This document shows, one piece after another, positions 5,928 to 6,055 of a DNA stretch of 6,055 nt. Each line of letters opens with the position of its first letter. Position 1 is the first letter of the stretch. The stretch spans positions 1 through 6,055 of the forward strand of contig DMRR01000033.1 in NCBI GenBank assembly GCA_003455275.1. Reading direction: 5' to 3'. The notes beneath the pieces are model-generated. The model did not search any database and was not told the origin of the DNA. It worked only from the letters and a program-made list of their open reading frames with translations. This DNA is from Bacteroidota bacterium. GTDB lineage: Bacteria; Bacteroidota; Bacteroidia; Chitinophagales; UBA10324. Both the position numbers and the translations under genes were made by a program.

Positions 5928-6055
5928 ATGCAAGTAAAAATTATAAATCACTCTGATAATTCACTCCCGGTTTATGAAACAATTGGTTCTGCCGGAATGG
6001 ATTTGAGAGCTTTCATTCAACAACCAATCACACTCGGCTCAATGGAGCGTACGCT
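5928..6055 (+). CDS. dut: dUTPase, dUTP diphosphatase (3'-truncated by window)
   Basis: The first 42 codons are visible and the frame is open to the window end. MQVKIINHSDNSLPVYET is the typical trimeric dUTPase N-terminal strand, followed by GSAGMDLRA (residues 20-28), motif I (AGxDLxA) with the Mg/substrate-contact Asp, and then PITLGSMERT, the segment leading to the domain core. dUTPase hydrolyses dUTP to dUMP and pyrophosphate, keeping uracil out of DNA and supplying dUMP for thymidylate synthesis. The usual length is about 145 residues, so roughly 100 residues and motifs II-V lie outside. ATG 5928 gives the expected N-terminus; there is no Shine-Dalgarno. It sits 167 bp after citrate synthase, separated by the heptamer-phased spacer, and probably has its own promoter. 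Confidence 0.93.
   Translation, partial: MQVKIINHSDNSLPVYETIGSAGMDLRAFIQQPITLGSMERT

Overview
The window looks like chromosome of a member of the Bacteroidota. The main pointers are a minus-strand gene for a surface protein with four SprB-type repeats, an SD-repeat-like domain and a DUF7619-like 'LDPNEKEV' domain, the remains of a type IX secretion C-terminal signal, starts without Shine-Dalgarno sequences but with A-rich leaders, and TAnnTTTG-like promoter elements. Base composition is AT-rich throughout. No RNA gene, insertion sequence or CRISPR array was found.

Layout: (1) 1-966 (+) is the 3' part of hemW, a radical SAM heme chaperone whose N-terminus lies outside the window. (2) 998-1921 (+) is a complete PAPS-dependent sulfotransferase of unknown substrate, 31 bp downstream and probably co-transcribed. 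(3) 1950-1978 is an AT-rich hairpin between two convergent genes. (4) 2010-4070 (-) is the open part of a secreted repeat protein that appears broken at both ends. The signal peptide is encoded upstream (4263-4186) but is separated from the main frame by a single-base slip at a nine-base homopolymer. At the other end the DUF7619-like domain stops abruptly, and a typical type IX sorting tail (TGKLIVE-stop) follows in another frame. (5) 4264-4440 is a divergent intergenic region with two perfect 13-bp palindromes and a plausible promoter. (6) 4441-5760 (+) is a complete citrate synthase of the mitochondrial-like (type I) class with all catalytic residues. (7) 5761-5927 is an intergenic stretch with marked 7-bp periodicity. 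(8) 5928-6055 (+) is the start of dut (dUTPase), cut by the window end.

The genes do not form one pathway. hemW, citrate synthase and dut are housekeeping genes (heme delivery, TCA cycle entry, nucleotide sanitation). The sulfotransferase and the repeat protein are accessory, probably surface-related functions. I found no convincing new multi-gene system. The most informative observations are the doubly broken secreted repeat protein (homopolymer slip in the signal peptide and a lost C-terminal segment), the heptamer-phased intergenic DNA, and the paired palindromes with a TAC(A/T)TTCGCG element at the citrate synthase and dut promoters.
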